The notes: generated by a model not told the origin, from the letters alone. 7,681 nt of DNA from an uncultured Lachnospiraceae bacterium (GCA_947177465.1 CAMWUP010000091.1:1-7681); one strand, 5' to 3'; positions 1 to 6,878 are shown, counted from the stretch's first letter. Translations and numbers: made by a program.

Positions 1-826
1 CTCTTAATTCCTTCCCCTGCACTTCTTCACAAACCTCACCTTGCAGGATAAAAATAATGTTTTTATTATACAAGTCTGTATTTTTGATTTTTATATCGTT
101 TGTAATCAGCTTTTTCCCCATATACAGCGCTTCCAGACAACGTAGAGTTATCGTGCCGAACTCTTCCTCATCTACAATATTCAAGATTGCTTTGCTCTGC
201 CCTGCAAAAACCAGATTTTCATGATAGCTCAGTTCTTTCTCGAATAAAACAATTCCACCCTCTCTCTCTTCATATCTTCCTGACACAATATGAAAACACG
301 TCGAAAAGCCTTGTTTTATAAAAAACGTACAGTACTTCAGAATCATATCTGTACGCCTTTTCACTCTGCCACAATAATAAATGTCATATTTCTCACTCTG
401 TTCAATATCACGCAGTATCTCTTTACAAAAAAAGGAATGTTGGAAAATCATCCCATTCCGTTCATCCTGCGGATTAAAGGACAGCACCGGAAGTAACTGT
501 TCACCTGACAGGCGTTGTCTGTTCTTCCCGTCCCACATATAAATATAGCCTTCTACTTTTTTGCTCTTTAACCATCTTCCAATCATTGGTTCATATACGG
601 CATCAAATATAATGACTTGCTGATACTCCTTTATCCTGCTTACCCATGAACCCAAAAATCTTTTCCCCCAGATTCCAACTGGAATTCTTAATTTTCTTAA
701 CAGCTTTATCCAAAAACAATATTGATATTTTCTCTGTTTCCACATATTTTCCACTGCAATGATGTTTTTATCAATAGCCGGAAAACAGGCGTAATTCCTA
801 TCATAAACCAAAAACAGCACCGACAT
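1..826 (-). CDS. Glycosyltransferase-like protein, 3' end cut by window edge
   Basis: An open frame of 275 codons runs from an ATG at 826 to the left edge without a stop, so the C-terminus is missing. The start is set by AAGGAG (840-835) 8 nt upstream. The protein begins MSVLFLVYD and has no signal peptide or membrane segment, so it is probably cytoplasmic. Residues about 228-260 read LRCLEALYMGKKLITND, then KIKNTDLYNKNIIFI. I recognise this EAL-x3-KKLITN block from uncharacterised GT-B-like proteins in capsule and O-antigen clusters, where it sits in the nucleotide-sugar-binding C-terminal half. Residues 144-182 (KYDIYYCGRVKRR onward) look like the start of that second Rossmann domain. The donor and acceptor cannot be read from sequence. 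It is the last visible gene of the minus-strand operon, 64 bp after the preceding stop. That it is a real gene is near certain; the glycosyltransferase function is moderate and based on remembered family resemblance plus context. A CgeB-like or polysaccharide-pyruvyl-type protein is less likely. Confidence 0.8.
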   Translation of the reverse strand, partial: MSVLFLVYDRNYACFPAIDKNIIAVENMWKQRKYQYCFWIKLLRKLRIPVGIWGKRFLGSWVSRIKEYQQVIIFDAVYEPMIGRWLKSKKVEGYIYMWDGKNRQRLSGEQLLPVLSFNPQDERNGMIFQHSFFCKEILRDIEQSEKYDIYYCGRVKRRTDMILKYCTFFIKQGFSTCFHIVSGRYEEREGGIVLFEKELSYHENLVFAGQSKAILNIVDEEEFGTITLRCLEALYMGKKLITNDIKIKNTDLYNKNIIFILQGEVCEEVQGKELR

Positions 827-890
827 TTCTTTTTCTCCTTCATAAGGGTAACATGCCATATAATATCATATTTCTTGAATTGCGGCACCC

Positions 891-1880
891 TCAGCCCCGC
901 ATCAGTCCTTGAATAAGCTCGATATATTGTTGGCAAATTCTTTTTTGCGAATAATTGTCTTTTACGTATTTCCTTGAAATATCTCCTATTTTTTCCCTTT
1001 CTTCCTTATTCTGTATCAATTTGCACAATGATGACATCCATTCCTCATCATTTGTACAGAGTATTACTGGCGTATTCACATAGGACGGAACTGGATTTGC
1101 AACTACCGGCAGTCCAACTGCCATCGGGTGCGCCACCTTTGACAGCGTGTGCTGTAATCCTTCAATCCCCTTCATAGGTCTTGGTGCAATCATAATATCG
1201 CCTTCCAACAGCATTTGCGGGATCTTGTTTTGATTATATTTTTTATAGCAGTATGGAAATTCTTTAAGTTCAGGGTCTTTTTCGCAAATATATAAAATTT
1301 CCAAAGAATATTTGGACAGTAATTCTTTCATTACATCTTTAATTACCAGCGTATCCTTCGCATTGCGTGAATATCCACAATACAGCAATACTAATTTATC
1401 TTTATCCTCATGCTTTTTCTTAACTTTAAAAAAGGCATCGTTCACACCCTCCTCAATAATACCCACATGGGAATGGTGTTCTGAAAATTGTTTCATCTGC
1501 TGTTTAGAAAAAGTTATCACATAATCTGCATACTTTAACAGTTGCAGTATATTGATGCTTTCCTTGCTTCCACAGGACAAATTCTCACAAAACATATCGG
1601 CAATCACAATAGTTCCCTGCTCTTTCAGCTTCTTGGCGAGTATAACCGCTCTGTCAGATTTTGTCTTTGTAAAGATGACTACTTTGTATTTTTTTAACGG
1701 CTTATATAATTCAACATGTATTTCTTCTTGTTCCAACGCCAAAATCATATCATAGCACCGCATGCGTACACTCGCCAAAGCCTTATTATAGCTTTGAATA
1801 TCATCTAATACAAAACCTATTTCACATGTTCTAAACGATTTTAACAAATCACGCAGCAAAAACTTGTCCAAAAACTTCAT
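891..1880 (-). CDS. GT-B fold glycosyltransferase (GT4-like)
   Basis: A 329-residue protein starting MKFLDKFLLRDLL, with no signal peptide or membrane span, so a cytosolic or membrane-associated sugar transferase is expected. The N-terminal half has Rossmann-like strands (KYKVVIFTK at 65-73, GTIVIADMFCE at 89-99, YADYVITFSKQQM at 117-129). The C-terminal half has a strand LVLLYCGYSRNAKDT (163-177) and the donor-site block HTLSKVAHPMAVGLPVVANP (244-263) followed by VPSY, typical of GT4-like enzymes of surface-glycan loci. The usual EGxxxxxxE form is degenerate here (GIEGLQHTLSK), so assignment to a named CAZy family is uncertain. An in-frame ATG at 2009 exists, but using it would overlap the preceding gene by 83 bp and add 43 residues of unlikely composition. 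The ATG at 1880 has a good ribosome site and leaves a 46-bp gap. The gene is clearly more AT-rich than the upstream GT4 gene. Sugar specificity is unknown. Confidence 0.85.
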   Translation of the reverse strand: MKFLDKFLLRDLLKSFRTCEIGFVLDDIQSYNKALASVRMRCYDMILALEQEEIHVELYKPLKKYKVVIFTKTKSDRAVILAKKLKEQGTIVIADMFCENLSCGSKESINILQLLKYADYVITFSKQQMKQFSEHHSHVGIIEEGVNDAFFKVKKKHEDKDKLVLLYCGYSRNAKDTLVIKDVMKELLSKYSLEILYICEKDPELKEFPYCYKKYNQNKIPQMLLEGDIMIAPRPMKGIEGLQHTLSKVAHPMAVGLPVVANPVPSYVNTPVILCTNDEEWMSSLCKLIQNKEEREKIGDISRKYVKDNYSQKRICQQYIELIQGLMRG

Positions 1881-1884
1881 ATTT

Positions 1885-1889
1885 CCTCC
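1885..1889 (-). promoter_or_regulatory. Ribosome binding site that sets the GT-B gene start
   Basis: GGAGG (within GGTGGAGGAAAT) lies 4 nt before the ATG at 1880. Spacing is slightly short, but the core is strong. It supports 1880 over the in-frame ATG at 2009, which lies inside the preceding coding region. Confidence 0.6.
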
Positions 1890-1926
1890 ACCAATATCAA
1901 AAGTGCCTCCGTAGTCCCTTTTATGC

Positions 1927-3006
1927 TCATCTGTCAATATTATGATATATACATCTGCGCATCCGGTTTGCAAACATCGCTTTCCCGTATTTTCCCTTCT
2001 TATATACAAGCACCAAAAATACTCTGCCTTTTGAAAGCAAATGCTTCTCCATACGGTAGCGTCCTGCCAAAGGACAGCATGGCGGCTTTAAAAGCGCTTC
2101 TCTTATCTCACTGTTCTTTACATATTTTTTTAATGCAGGATATGCCTTCCAAACACTACGCAGTCCCTCATTGTCCAACATATCCAATATGAATTCCTGC
2201 CGGATGCCTGTGTAATATTTTTCAAGCTCCTCATCATTGCAAATTCCGTGCCGTTTTAATATTTCTGTCCGGTACCCATAATACCTGCGTTTTTTTTCGG
2301 CAAAATCCTCTATATAACGCATTTTTCTTGTACGGGAATCCGGATTCTTCCTCCAATAATATCCCGTATCACACATGGTTATCAATCGTTTTGCATGGTC
2401 AATTGAATCCAGCACAAAAAGCAAATCGTCCTCGATTGATATAAACCGCTTAAAGCATATGGCATGTTTTGCGACAAGCTTTCTGCTGATGACCGCTGCC
2501 CAGATATGTCCAATATATGTGACTACTTCCCTCTTCGCATAGCGCGTTACCAGTTTGCGGATAAAAAGATCTCCGATTTCCTTCTCCGTGTAAACACCTT
2601 CCTCAGAAACGGTATCGCACGCACTCCTATTTCCGGCGTCATTTACATATTCCGTGGAGAACAATAGCATATCTGCTTTTTCTTTCTTCAGCCTTTCGAC
2701 AGCTCTTTCCAACACGGCTGCTTCCAGAATATCGTCTTGATCTGCAAAAAAAAGAAATTCTCCCGTTGCCCTTTGAAGACCATAATTTCTTGCACTTACA
2801 ATCCCCCCGTTCTCCTTTTTGCAATAGGAAAAACGCCTGTCTTTTTCCATATAGGCTTTTATGATCTCACCACTGTTATCCGCTGAGCCGTCGTCAATGA
2901 ACAATACCTCCATGGAAACAATAGTAATGGCATGTATGCTGTCCAAAAGCTGTTTTAAATATCTCTCTCCATTATAGACCGGTACAATAATGCTTAAATC
3001 AACCAT
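1927..3006 (-). CDS. GT2 family glycosyltransferase (GT-A fold)
   Basis: A 359-residue protein with a classic GT2 N-terminus, MVDLSIIVPVYNGERYLKQL. It shows the nucleotide-binding VLFIDDGSADNS block (34-45), the NGGIVSARNYGL block (67-76 onward), the metal-binding DXD-type motif FFADQDD (86-92), and ISIEDDLLF (189-197), whose acidic pair is the usual place for the catalytic base. These are expected to bind a UDP- or dNDP-sugar with a divalent metal and invert the linkage. There is no long hydrophobic tail, so it acts at the cytosolic face, and the basic C-terminus (about 320-359) may touch the membrane or a partner. The start at 3006 is chosen because the GT2 consensus begins there and GGAAGG lies 8 nt upstream; an in-frame ATG at 3078 adds 24 non-conserved residues inside the upstream gene. 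The gene overlaps the end of the GT4 gene by 8 bp, suggesting translational coupling. Donor and acceptor are unknown. Confidence 0.93.
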   Translation of the reverse strand: MVDLSIIVPVYNGERYLKQLLDSIHAITIVSMEVLFIDDGSADNSGEIIKAYMEKDRRFSYCKKENGGIVSARNYGLQRATGEFLFFADQDDILEAAVLERAVERLKKEKADMLLFSTEYVNDAGNRSACDTVSEEGVYTEKEIGDLFIRKLVTRYAKREVVTYIGHIWAAVISRKLVAKHAICFKRFISIEDDLLFVLDSIDHAKRLITMCDTGYYWRKNPDSRTRKMRYIEDFAEKKRRYYGYRTEILKRHGICNDEELEKYYTGIRQEFILDMLDNEGLRSVWKAYPALKKYVKNSEIREALLKPPCCPLAGRYRMEKHLLSKGRVFLVLVYKKGKYGKAMFANRMRRCIYHNIDR

Positions 3007-4063
3007 GTAAATAACCTTCCGCAATCGCGCGAACCCACTTTTGGCATATCTTCTCCGCCGAATATTCTTCGCGCACATATTCGGCTCTCCTGCCCATTTC
3101 TTCTGCTCTTTCCGAATCCTCCGCCATATACTTCATGGCTTCTGTAAGTGCCGCGGCACTTCCTACCGGCACAAGCAGACCATTCTCTCTATTTTTTATC
3201 AGCATAGCGGAGCCACCTATCGGACAATCTGTCGATATCACAGGAAGCCCCAATGCCATCGCTTCCATCAGTGAGTTGGACACACCTTCGTAATCCGAAG
3301 AAAGCACAAACATGGAAGCGCTGTGAAGCTTTTCCTGTATATGACTGCTAAATCCTGCAAATATCACCTTTTCTTCCAGATGAAGTTCTCCTGCAAATGC
3401 TTTTAGCTCCTCCTCCAAATATCCCTTTCCATATATCACCAGTCTGTAATCCGGAAACTGTTCCGAAAATCCCCTGAACGCTTCTATCAGAAGTTTGTGG
3501 TTTTTCTGCGGCTCCAGCCTGCCTGCCGTCACAATCTCCCTGTTGCGCACACCATGAGACGGCTTCTTTATTTCCCCTGAAAGCGGATTGGGAATAACGG
3601 TCCCCTTCTTTGCAATCCCTTTCGGGAAACAGCATCTTGCATCCTCCGTCTGGAATATCAGGCTGTCCGCCATACGGTAAATCATATTCCGCAAAACCGG
3701 ATACGTGCACTGGTTAGGGTCGTTTCTCTCCGAGACAAGCACTCTGTTTTTCAGCCCCACACCAGCCAAAAGAGAAAAGAAATTTGTTTCCGTCCCAAAC
3801 GAAACAATAATCTGCTCTTTATCCTCTTTAAAAAGCCTCCGCAAGTCGCAGATACGCTTCAACCGTTTTGACAGGCTGCCACCCGTGCTGCCGCCAATGG
3901 AGAGCACTTGTACGCTGCTGTGCAGCTCATATGCCACCTCGTTGCGAGAGGTCATCACAATTTTTACCTCATGGGATTTCCCTACCATATAATTTGCCAG
4001 CACAGCAATAACCCGCTCCGTGCCTCCGCCGGACATTCCAGCCGTTACCATGATTATCTTCAT
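2999..4063 (-). CDS. GT4 family glycosyltransferase (GT-B fold)
   Basis: A 354-residue retaining-type glycosyltransferase of usual GT4 length. The N-terminal acceptor domain has MKIIMVTAGMSGGGTERV (1-18), with the glycine-rich loop and TERV typical of EpsD/CapM-like enzymes. SERNDPNQ (111-118) and the VIPNPL block (156-161) lead into the second Rossmann domain. That domain has TAGRLEPQKNHKLLIEAF (179-196) and the E-x7-E donor motif SDYEGVSNSLMEAMALGLPV (256-275), with glutamates at 259 and 267, then STDCPIGG. It would transfer a sugar from a nucleotide donor onto a lipid-linked intermediate on the cytosolic side. The start at 4063 is 3 nt past the SGNH stop; the only Shine-Dalgarno-like GAGG lies 12 nt upstream inside that gene, so re-initiation after the SGNH stop is likely. 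Its 3' end overlaps the GT2 gene by 8 bp. The family call is secure; linkage and sugar are not. Confidence 0.94.
   Translation of the reverse strand: MKIIMVTAGMSGGGTERVIAVLANYMVGKSHEVKIVMTSRNEVAYELHSSVQVLSIGGSTGGSLSKRLKRICDLRRLFKEDKEQIIVSFGTETNFFSLLAGVGLKNRVLVSERNDPNQCTYPVLRNMIYRMADSLIFQTEDARCCFPKGIAKKGTVIPNPLSGEIKKPSHGVRNREIVTAGRLEPQKNHKLLIEAFRGFSEQFPDYRLVIYGKGYLEEELKAFAGELHLEEKVIFAGFSSHIQEKLHSASMFVLSSDYEGVSNSLMEAMALGLPVISTDCPIGGSAMLIKNRENGLLVPVGSAAALTEAMKYMAEDSERAEEMGRRAEYVREEYSAEKICQKWVRAIAEGYLHG
3015..3020 (-). promoter_or_regulatory. Ribosome binding site of the GT2 gene
   Basis: GGAAGG lies 8 nt before the ATG at 3006, inside the last codons of the upstream GT4 gene. It decides the start in favour of 3006 over the longer in-frame ATG at 3078. 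Confidence 0.6.
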
Positions 4064-4066
4064 AAG

Positions 4067-5035
4067 TTAGTAAAACCTCAAAATATTCTGATTATCCTTC
4101 AAAAACTCCTGTGTAAAAAATCTTCTTCCTGACAGGCTCATATGATCCGTGTCATTATACCAGCGATAATCTGTCAAAAATCTTTCATCACCTGTATAGT
4201 CAAGGTAAAGCACTTCATATTTATCACAGATTTCTTCCATGTCAGCATAAAATTTCTCCATAAACGCATCGTCAAAGCTTGTGTAAAAGCAAGGAAGCGT
4301 AGGCACCGTCACCAAAATCACCTGTATATTATTTTCCTTGCATTTTTCTATCATACGAATAAGCGCCTCGTATTCTTCCCCATGCTCCTGACTTCCACTT
4401 GCATTCATAAAGCGTTCGGCACGCTGTTTTCCCTCTTCATACATTTCCTCCTCGCTCCAGCCCGTCAAAACCTGCGTCGGCTCCCCTGTAAGTTCCATTT
4501 CCACTTCCGATTCTTTATCATACATTCCCAACCATTCAGAAACAATATTTTCCACTGCATTCTGCCGATTTCCCAAAACCGGAAAATACTGGTATTTAAC
4601 TGCATCGACAAAATTCCAATGTCTGATATAGTCCTTTTTCAAAACTTGATAATATCTCGTGATTTCCGTTGTATAAGGCGGTGCTTCCAACTCCTTTTCG
4701 TACAACGACTTAAACATAACTTCCAGTATTACCGTACTGTTTTCATCCAGATGGCTGAAATAATAATTAAAAAACGCCTCATCATATACGATAGTCTGTG
4801 AACCAAGCGCCATATTGACCCCGTCAAACTGCTCATACCCTCTCCAGTCAAAGGCACAGGCACTATGGGAAGCACCGAAATTCACAACATCAATATGTTC
4901 CGGTACTTCCGAAAACTTTCGCATACTGTTCAAATTCTTATAATACTCCGTATTTACATAAGCTGCATTTACTGCCAGCAAAAGCGCAAATGAAATCGCA
5001 CCCAGTATTACCACTTTTAATAAAAATCTTTTCAC
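4067..5035 (-). CDS. SGNH/GDSL-like membrane-anchored protein, probable partner of MBOAT acyltransferase
   Basis: A 322-residue protein with a basic tip and one hydrophobic segment (about 6-26, LKVVILGAISFALLLAVNAA), read as an uncleaved signal anchor that places the rest outside the cell. Block I reads VVNFGASHSACAFDW (50-64), with Ser56 in the nucleophile position. A block II-like NMALGSQ follows (74-80), a buried strand VILVTVPTL lies at 239-247, and the C-terminal DTDHMSLSGRRFF (295-307) carries the Asp295-x-x-His298 pair of SGNH enzymes. The complete set suggests an active enzyme. By analogy with AlgJ/AlgX, PatB and DltD, it would move acyl groups delivered by the MBOAT protein onto an exported glycan; an esterase removing them is the main alternative. 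The start is GTG, supported by AGGAG 6 nt upstream. The 258-bp stretch before it holds a remnant resembling this gene. The stop is 3 nt before the GT4 gene. Family confident, exact substrate unknown. Confidence 0.85.
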   Translation of the reverse strand: MKRFLLKVVILGAISFALLLAVNAAYVNTEYYKNLNSMRKFSEVPEHIDVVNFGASHSACAFDWRGYEQFDGVNMALGSQTIVYDEAFFNYYFSHLDENSTVILEVMFKSLYEKELEAPPYTTEITRYYQVLKKDYIRHWNFVDAVKYQYFPVLGNRQNAVENIVSEWLGMYDKESEVEMELTGEPTQVLTGWSEEEMYEEGKQRAERFMNASGSQEHGEEYEALIRMIEKCKENNIQVILVTVPTLPCFYTSFDDAFMEKFYADMEEICDKYEVLYLDYTGDERFLTDYRWYNDTDHMSLSGRRFFTQEFLKDNQNILRFY

Positions 5036-5041
5036 TGATTT

Positions 5042-5046
5042 CTCCT
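5042..5046 (-). promoter_or_regulatory. Ribosome binding site supporting a GTG start
   Basis: AGGAG lies 6 nt before the GTG at 5035 (TTTAGGAGAAATCAGTG). This ideal spacing identifies GTG as the start of the SGNH-like gene; no ATG with a comparable site is nearby. Confidence 0.7.
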
Positions 5047-5078
5047 AAATGACACGTCTCAACCTCTACTTCTGTCCA

Positions 5079-5285
5079 TTATAAAACCATAAGCATTGCC
5101 ATAAATAACTCTGCCCTTTGCGCCCCAAGTTCAATCATCTCTGTTGCACTCACATCTCCCACAGAACATCTTCTGTTTCTGCTATTTCCTGTTTTTCTTC
5201 TCCGAACCACTCCATACAGTTGCTTTCCTCACTCAAGCTCGTAAAATACTGGTTGAGAAGCTGCCTTGAACAAAAATTTTTTCAT
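5079..5285 (-). pseudogene. Degenerate remnant of a second SGNH-like gene
   Basis: The gap between the MBOAT and SGNH genes has no intact gene but holds colinear fragments resembling the SGNH protein. An ATG at 5285, with TAGGAG overlapping the MBOAT stop, opens MKKFLFKAA and hits a stop after 18 codons; the intact gene opens MKRFLLKVV. One frame over, NQYFTSLSEES (from 5254) resembles intact residues 90-100, NYYFSHLDENS, and EWFG (5212) resembles EWLG (167-170). Back in the first frame, EMIELGAQRAELFM (from 5141) matches residues 197-210, EMYEEGKQRAERFM, at 10 of 14 positions. This frame ends at a TAA at 5079. The order is kept, but about 80 and 65 residues are missing between pieces, the frame shifts, and the C-terminal Asp-His block is absent, so no functional product is expected. 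Each match is short and made by eye; a remnant of another gene is possible. Coordinates are approximate. Confidence 0.55.
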
Positions 5286-5293
5286 CACAGCTC

Positions 5294-6730
5294 CTAAAAA
5301 TCAAAATAGATAAATTCTGCGCTTTCAGCAGGCGCCCATAGGAAAATCAACACAATCAAACCAATGTAGACCGCCCACCTGCATGGAAGCTTCCATTTGC
5401 CAATACAGGCAATTACATCTTTTTTCAGCGAGATATAATCAAATACCGCAAGCAGTAGAATCATTAGCAGCAGTTTAACTGCCGTCATTGCGCCAATTCC
5501 CAGATTTCCAAAGCCACCTACAACCCATCTGACCGGATTGTTCAACCCCTGATACCAGTATACCAGCATATAAGCAGCATCCTTAAACCTCTGTGCGCGA
5601 AAGAAAACCCACAGTGCGGAAACAATAATAAAATTAATTATAACCCTGACAGCATAAGGAATTTTATGCTTCTTCTCTTTTTTGCGGGCATCTACCTGTT
5701 TTTCAAGCACCTGCATGCCTCCATGCAGACCTCCCCATGCCACAAAAGTGAGGGAAGCGCCATGCCATAAACCGCTTAGCAGAAACGTAATCATGATATT
5801 TACCGCATTGCGCAGGCGGCTCACCCGATTTCCCCCCAGCGGAATATATACATAATCCCGAAACCATGTAGAGAGCGAGATATGCCATCTTCGCCAGAAC
5901 TCACGTACTGACGTGGAAAAATAAGGACTTTTAAAGTTTTCCATCAGTTCCACACCAAAGAGCTTTGCCGTCCCTCTGGCAATATCAGAATATCCCGAAA
6001 AATCACAGTAAATCTGGATGGAAAAGAAAAAAATCACCGCCAGTCTCGCAAAACCGGAGAAGAAGTGCATGTCCCCGTATATTTTGTCCACATAAGCTGC
6101 CAGTGTATCTGCTATCACAATCTTTTTAAAGTATCCCCACGCCATCAGTTTCAACCCATACGTGGCTTGTCCATAATCAAAAAAACGCTCCTCCTTTAGC
6201 TGTGGAAGCAGGTTGCTGGTTCTCTCAATCGGGCCTGCCACAAGCTGCGGAAAAAAAGAGACAAACGCGGCATACTTTCCAAGGTGACGTTCAGCCGGAA
6301 TCTCCCCTCGGTATACATCTATCGTATAGCCAATTGCCTGAAAGGTGTAAAAGGAAATCCCCACCGGAAGCAGTAGGGAAAGCACAATTTCCGAAGCCGG
6401 AATGGATGCCATATGAAGCAGTGTCACAATCAGCCCGCTGACAAAATTAAAATATTTAAACACAAAGAGAAGGGCGAGGCTTATAACAATCACTCCACCC
6501 ACCCAGAACTTCTTTTTTGCTATCTTCTTTTCCCGCTCCACCAAAATGGCGCCGGCATAGGATATACCCGTAATAAACATAATAAGCAGCAAATACTTTG
6601 CATTCCAACTCATATAAAAATAATAACTGGAAAGCAAAATCACAAACCACCGCCTCTTGTGAGGCACCACCCAGTACAGTGCAAATACAATCGGCAGAAA
6701 AAACGCATATTGCAAGGAATTAAACAACAT
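5294..6730 (-). CDS. MBOAT family membrane O-acyltransferase (AlgI/DltB/PatA-like)
   Basis: A 478-residue polytopic membrane protein of normal family length, starting MLFNSLQYAFFLPIVFALYW. About ten hydrophobic segments are visible. Family landmarks in order are LPVGISFYTFQAIGY (121-135), SFFPQLVAGPIER (158-170), YCDFSGYSDIA (241-251), REFWRRWHISLSTWFRDYVY (276-295), IPLGGNR (296-302) and LLSGLWHGA (317-325), whose His323 is the expected catalytic histidine. The end is AEFIYFDF, as in many AlgI-like proteins. It is expected to take acyl groups from a cytosolic donor and pass them through the membrane for O-acylation of an exported glycan, together with the SGNH protein encoded next. An in-frame ATG at 6859 would add 43 residues, but it lies upstream of the predicted promoter, and the added residues are not MBOAT-like. 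The ATG at 6730 has GAGG 8 nt upstream. It is the first gene of the minus-strand operon. The family is near certain; the acyl group and the glycan are unknown. Confidence 0.95.
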   Translation of the reverse strand: MLFNSLQYAFFLPIVFALYWVVPHKRRWFVILLSSYYFYMSWNAKYLLLIMFITGISYAGAILVEREKKIAKKKFWVGGVIVISLALLFVFKYFNFVSGLIVTLLHMASIPASEIVLSLLLPVGISFYTFQAIGYTIDVYRGEIPAERHLGKYAAFVSFFPQLVAGPIERTSNLLPQLKEERFFDYGQATYGLKLMAWGYFKKIVIADTLAAYVDKIYGDMHFFSGFARLAVIFFFSIQIYCDFSGYSDIARGTAKLFGVELMENFKSPYFSTSVREFWRRWHISLSTWFRDYVYIPLGGNRVSRLRNAVNIMITFLLSGLWHGASLTFVAWGGLHGGMQVLEKQVDARKKEKKHKIPYAVRVIINFIIVSALWVFFRAQRFKDAAYMLVYWYQGLNNPVRWVVGGFGNLGIGAMTAVKLLLMILLLAVFDYISLKKDVIACIGKWKLPCRWAVYIGLIVLIFLWAPAESAEFIYFDF

Positions 6731-6738
6731 ATATTTTT

Positions 6739-6742
6739 CCTC
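6739..6742 (-). promoter_or_regulatory. Ribosome binding site of the MBOAT gene
   Basis: GAGG (in AAAGAGGAAAAATATATG) lies 8 nt before the ATG at 6730. It supports this start over the in-frame ATG at 6859. Confidence 0.6.
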
Positions 6743-6770
6743 TTTATTTACTATTTCCACATTCTTCTTT

Positions 6771-6799
6771 ATATTAACCCAAAACCCCGTAATAGTCAA
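6771..6799 (-). promoter_or_regulatory. SigA-type promoter of the glycan/acylation operon
   Basis: On the minus strand, TTGACT (6799-6794) is followed after exactly 17 bp by TAATAT (6776-6771). The -35 box matches consensus at 5 of 6 positions and the -10 box at 4 of 6, including the key A2 and T6. Transcription would begin near 6764, giving a leader of about 35 nt to the MBOAT ATG at 6730. The site lies downstream of the alternative ATG at 6859, arguing against that start. Confidence 0.6.
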
Positions 6800-6849
6800 A
6801 TCTTTTAGGTTCCTCCCAGCGATACAGACTGCGGCTTTCAGGGTTTTTG

Positions 6850-6878
6850 TTGACTTCATTTTCCTCTGATACTATAAT
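6850..6878 (+). promoter_or_regulatory. SigA-type promoter of the rightward glycosyltransferase gene
   Basis: TTGACT (6850-6855), a 17-bp spacer and a perfect TATAAT (6873-6878) make a near-ideal housekeeping promoter. The expected start is near 6885, leaving about 23 nt of leader that contains GAGG (6897-6900) 7 nt before the ATG at 6908. It faces away from the operon promoter at 6771-6799, with 50 bp between the two -35 boxes. I see no convincing operator palindrome there. Confidence 0.75.

Noticed and set aside
860..868. Possible extended -10 promoter (TGATATTAT, minus strand) before the leftmost gene
   Set aside because: The TGN and five-of-six -10 match are suggestive, but no -35 box is visible and the gap is only 64 bp within an operon; AT-rich chance occurrence is as likely.
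706..936. 76-codon minus-strand open frame spanning the 64-bp gap before the leftmost gene
   Set aside because: It overlaps the ends of two real genes out of frame; the AAGGAG site is correctly spaced for the ATG at 826 instead.
3348..3710. 120-codon minus-strand open frame inside the GT4 gene
   Set aside because: Shadow in another frame of a strongly conserved GT4 coding region; the composition (Gly, Arg, Cys) is that of an off-frame reading.
4142..4801. 219-codon plus-strand open frame antisense to the SGNH-like gene
   Set aside because: Its product is a Phe/Ile/His-rich string without a recognisable domain, there is no good ribosome site, and the minus-strand frame has SGNH motifs, a strong ribosome site and operon spacing.
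5078..5083. Perfect minus-strand TATAAT about 43 bp upstream of the SGNH start
   Set aside because: No acceptable -35 box at 16-18 bp and no extended -10 TGN; it lies in AT-rich remnant sequence, so an internal promoter is not supported.
6413..6808. 131-codon plus-strand open frame across the MBOAT 5' end and its promoter
   Set aside because: It is antisense to conserved MBOAT sequence, is rich in His, Lys and Gln as expected for an antisense shadow, and has no supporting start signal.
6731..6859. N-terminal extension of the MBOAT protein to an ATG at 6859
   Set aside because: The extra 43 residues do not resemble MBOAT N-termini, and the extension would place the start upstream of the operon promoter, overlapping the rightward promoter. 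The ATG at 6730 has a ribosome site and the usual family start.
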